Shown here piece after piece: positions 50,409 through 52,435 of a stretch of 52,435 nt of DNA. How positions within the stretch are numbered: position 1 is the stretch's first letter; every line of letters begins with the position of its first letter. The stretch spans positions 1 to 52,435 of the forward strand of contig JWZX01003258.1 of the NCBI GenBank assembly GCA_001275005.1, read 5' to 3'. The position numbers and the translations under genes are program-made. The stretch is from Chrysochromulina tobinii. Taxonomy: Eukaryota > Haptophyta > Prymnesiales > Chrysochromulinaceae. The notes under the pieces were generated by a model. That model had not been told where the DNA came from, searched no databases, and saw only the letters and a program-made list of their open reading frames with translations.

Positions 50409-52435
50409 CTAGTCAGCGGCCGTTGGCAGAGGGCCACTACGCGGCAGGCGCGTATTCGGTAGCACTCGACGTGGGCTGGACGTGCCGGACGCACCGCCTG
50501 CCTTGTAGTTCGTGCCGTACTCTGGCTCAGCCAGATCCTCATCGCTCAGATCATCGACCTTCACGGGCGAAGGAGAGGTGAAAGACTGGACCGTATCGCC
50601 GGAAGGAGACGTGAATGAATGGAGCAGAATGCCGGAAGGAGAGGCAAAGGAAGGAGAGGCCAAATGAGGGGGCATCTCGTCGGGGGGGATCCCAGTGACG
50701 GACTCAGGCCCAGCCTGACCCAGGCCCCGCTCGTTCTCGACGGCAACGGGTACAGGGCGTACGTTGTCGTCGGTTTGGGCACCCCCCTCGTCGAAAGGAC
50801 GGACCACGTCGCTTGTGGATGCACCGTTTGCCCGCTGTGCAGCGGGCGCCAGCGGCGCGGCGGGCGCCACCCGAGGCGGGCTGAGAATGAACATCCGCGT
50901 CGATAGGTAGCTCGGTTGCGACCCTCGAGCCGGTCCGACCACGATTCGCAACGGTCGCACTTTCGGCTTGCGGGCGAAGGCCACGCAAAAGCCTACGAGA
51001 ACGCCCAAGATGGCGCCTCCCACGATGAAACCGATCAGTAAGCCGATGGCATAGGGCGGGATACCCTGGGTACCCTGGCTCCCGATGGCGCACCCACCGG
51101 CGAGGGCGCATGCGTCTGGAGGCGATGGTGGCGGGGACTGCAACTCGTGGACAACGGTGGGGAACTCGAAGGCGATGAACTCAGTCAGGTGGTCGCACGA
51201 GCAGCCCACGGAGCCGTCGGTGCCCAACGTCGTGGTGCAGCCGTCGGTCGACCAGATGCTCTCGATTTCATCCCAGTAGCGGCACTCGACGGTCGTGGCG
51301 CACGCCCTCGCCGCCTCAGACAACGGGTCGGGGGCGCCCACGCACGGCGGTCGGCCGGCGGCTGCGGCTGGCGACTGGTACGCGAGGCTGATGCTGATCG
51401 GCGTGGCCGCGCCATTCACGACGAGCTCCGAGCCCCCTTGAATGATCTTGAACGAGATGGTCGGACCGGACGCCAAGCCGTGGCCCCCGTTGGCGCCACT
51501 GAGTCGGCGGCGGCGTGCAGTAGTGCCGCTCCCACCCAGCCCGCCATGCAGGTTGACCAGCGAGGTGTGCAAAACGGCCGCCACCGGCACCGAGGCGTTG
51601 AATCCAGGGATGCTGCCCATGAGGTCGGATGGCACCGCGACAGCCGCGGGGATGCCTGTGCCTGAGTCTACCGCGATCGGTGCCGCGGAGAGCGCGCTGG
51701 CGGAGCGCACGTTGATGCTCATGTTCAGGTTGGGCGAGGAAAGCACCACGGGGTCGGCGACACCAGTGCTGCCGTTCAGACTAATACTGGATGCTGCCGC
51801 AAGGGCAGCCACGGTGGCGGCGCGCGCCATTTGATCGACGGCAGCGCCGATGCTCGCGGCGGCGCTTGCCGAGGAGTTGGAGCCATCGGAGGCGGACATC
51901 AAGTCAAACAGCGAGGAGAGACCGCTCGTGACGGCCTGGGCGGCGCCGGCGTTGAGCGACGGCACGGTCGCAAGTACCGACGCCAACTCTGTGGCTGCCG
52001 CCGTCGTCGCCTGTGCCATCTGCTCGGCCGCCACATCGCCGATCGTTGTCGCGTTGCCAGTGCCTCCTCCTCCGCTGCCAAAAGAGCCGACGCCCACGGC
52101 GAGGGAGGCTAGCACTTCCATCAGAGGCCGCAACGGGGGCGGGGGCAGCGAGGGAGGGGGCGGCGGCGTGGCTGGAGGCGGCGGAGGCGGCGGCGGAGGT
52201 GGCCTTAAGGGCGGCGGCGGCGGGCGCTGCGGACCGCCCAGCGGTGCTCTAGGAGGCGGCGAGGGCGTCGGCGACAATGGCGGTGGCGGCGATGGCGGCG
52301 GCCGCATCGGTGGTGGCTTCTTGGGCACAGGCGAGGGAGGGAGGAATGGCGGTGGCGGCGGTGGCGGCGGCGACGGCGGCCTCAAGGGCGGCGGCTTTGC
52401 GCCACCCGGATGCAGAGGTGGGGGGGGGCTTGGCG
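50409..52435 (-). CDS. Proline-rich membrane protein with GPS autoproteolysis motif (5' end outside window)
   Basis: The frame is open to the window edge, so the N-terminus is missing. Visible order: a long Pro-rich stretch (PPSPPPP-type), an Ala/Ser-rich region, then a GPS motif (ECRYWDEIESIW..GC..VGCSCDHLTEF) with the paired Trp, four Cys and the HL-T cleavage site found in GAIN domains of adhesion GPCRs and polycystin-1-like proteins. A hydrophobic segment follows 45 residues later (YAIGLLIGFIVGGAILGVLVGFCVAFA), then a 180-residue tail containing repeated F-S/T-SPSG units. Only one transmembrane segment is seen, so this is not a seven-helix receptor; a cleaved single-pass cell-surface protein is more likely. 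Pro-rich wall-type segments are common in algal surface proteins. Confidence 0.8.
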   Translation of the reverse strand, partial: PSPPPPLHPGGAKPPPLRPPSPPPPPPPPFLPPSPVPKKPPPMRPPPSPPPPLSPTPSPPPRAPLGGPQRPPPPPLRPPPPPPPPPPATPPPPPSLPPPPLRPLMEVLASLAVGVGSFGSGGGGTGNATTIGDVAAEQMAQATTAAATELASVLATVPSLNAGAAQAVTSGLSSLFDLMSASDGSNSSASAAASIGAAVDQMARAATVAALAAASSISLNGSTGVADPVVLSSPNLNMSINVRSASALSAAPIAVDSGTGIPAAVAVPSDLMGSIPGFNASVPVAAVLHTSLVNLHGGLGGSGTTARRRRLSGANGGHGLASGPTISFKIIQGGSELVVNGAATPISISLAYQSPAAAAGRPPCVGAPDPLSEAARACATTVECRYWDEIESIWSTDGCTTTLGTDGSVGCSCDHLTEFIAFEFPTVVHELQSPPPSPPDACALAGGCAIGSQGTQGIPPYAIGLLIGFIVGGAILGVLVGFCVAFARKPKVRPLRIVVGPARGSQPSYLSTRMFILSPPRVAPAAPLAPAAQRANGASTSDVVRPFDEGGAQTDDNVRPVPVAVENERGLGQAGPESVTGIPPDEMPPHLASPSFASPSGILLHSFTSPSGDTVQSFTSPSPVKVDDLSDEDLAEPEYGTNYKAGGASGTSSPRRVLPNTRLPRSGPLPTAAD

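Overview
The window looks like nuclear DNA of a marine alga with a complex red-lineage plastid; a haptophyte is my best guess, with a pelagophyte or dinoflagellate as alternatives. The evidence is a GC-rich genome with closely packed genes on both strands, a light-harvesting-family protein whose N-terminus carries a signal-peptide-like stretch followed by an AFAP-like motif, a calcium-dependent protein kinase, a THUMPD1/TAN1-type protein, a Snf2/RING protein and a proline-rich protein with a GPCR-autoproteolysis site. No rRNA, tRNA, CRISPR array or transposon could be supported.

Layout. Positions 1-11,500 hold small ordinary genes: a glutathione S-transferase-like gene, an IQ-motif gene with an internal stop, a THUMP protein and a light-harvesting-like protein sharing a divergent promoter, a CDPK divergent from a Ser/Pro-rich protein, and a coiled-coil protein. 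Positions 11,501-39,779 (minus strand) are filled by one giant gene of about 9,375 codons. It encodes a hybrid polyketide synthase/nonribosomal peptide synthetase with no in-cis acyltransferase and no thioesterase. Positions 39,780-52,435 hold a CK1-like kinase with a possible plastid leader, an FHA-like protein flanked by Gly-Tyr-Gln repeats, an unrecognised protein with an HxD motif and Cys clusters, a Snf2-like ATPase with a RING finger, and a GPS-containing membrane protein that runs off the window.

Domain order of the megasynthase, N to C: adenylation C-subdomain remnant - ACP1 - KS1 - (intron) - ECH - degenerate ECH - HMG-CoA-synthase-like - ACP2 - KS2 - DH - ER - KR - ACP3 - KS3 - ACP4 - aminotransferase 1 (with intron) - C1 - A - PCP - KS4 - cMT - KR - ACP6 - KS5 - KR - ACP7 - KS6 - ACP8 - C-like domain - aminotransferase 2 - stop. 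The inferred logic is a beta-branching cassette, one fully reducing extension, amination of an unreduced beta-keto intermediate, one amino acid addition, three further extensions (one C-methylated), and a second amination near the end. Malonyl units would have to be delivered by a trans-acting acyltransferase encoded elsewhere.

Two further points stand out. The only two introns I can define (66 and 86 nt) both lie in this gene, share the same 3' end, are built from 10-nt tandem repeats, and one sits between perfect 15-bp direct repeats; this is what introner elements look like. Three genes (GST, CDPK, adenylation domain) each carry a one-base frameshift inside a conserved motif, which suggests residual assembly indels rather than three independent decays.
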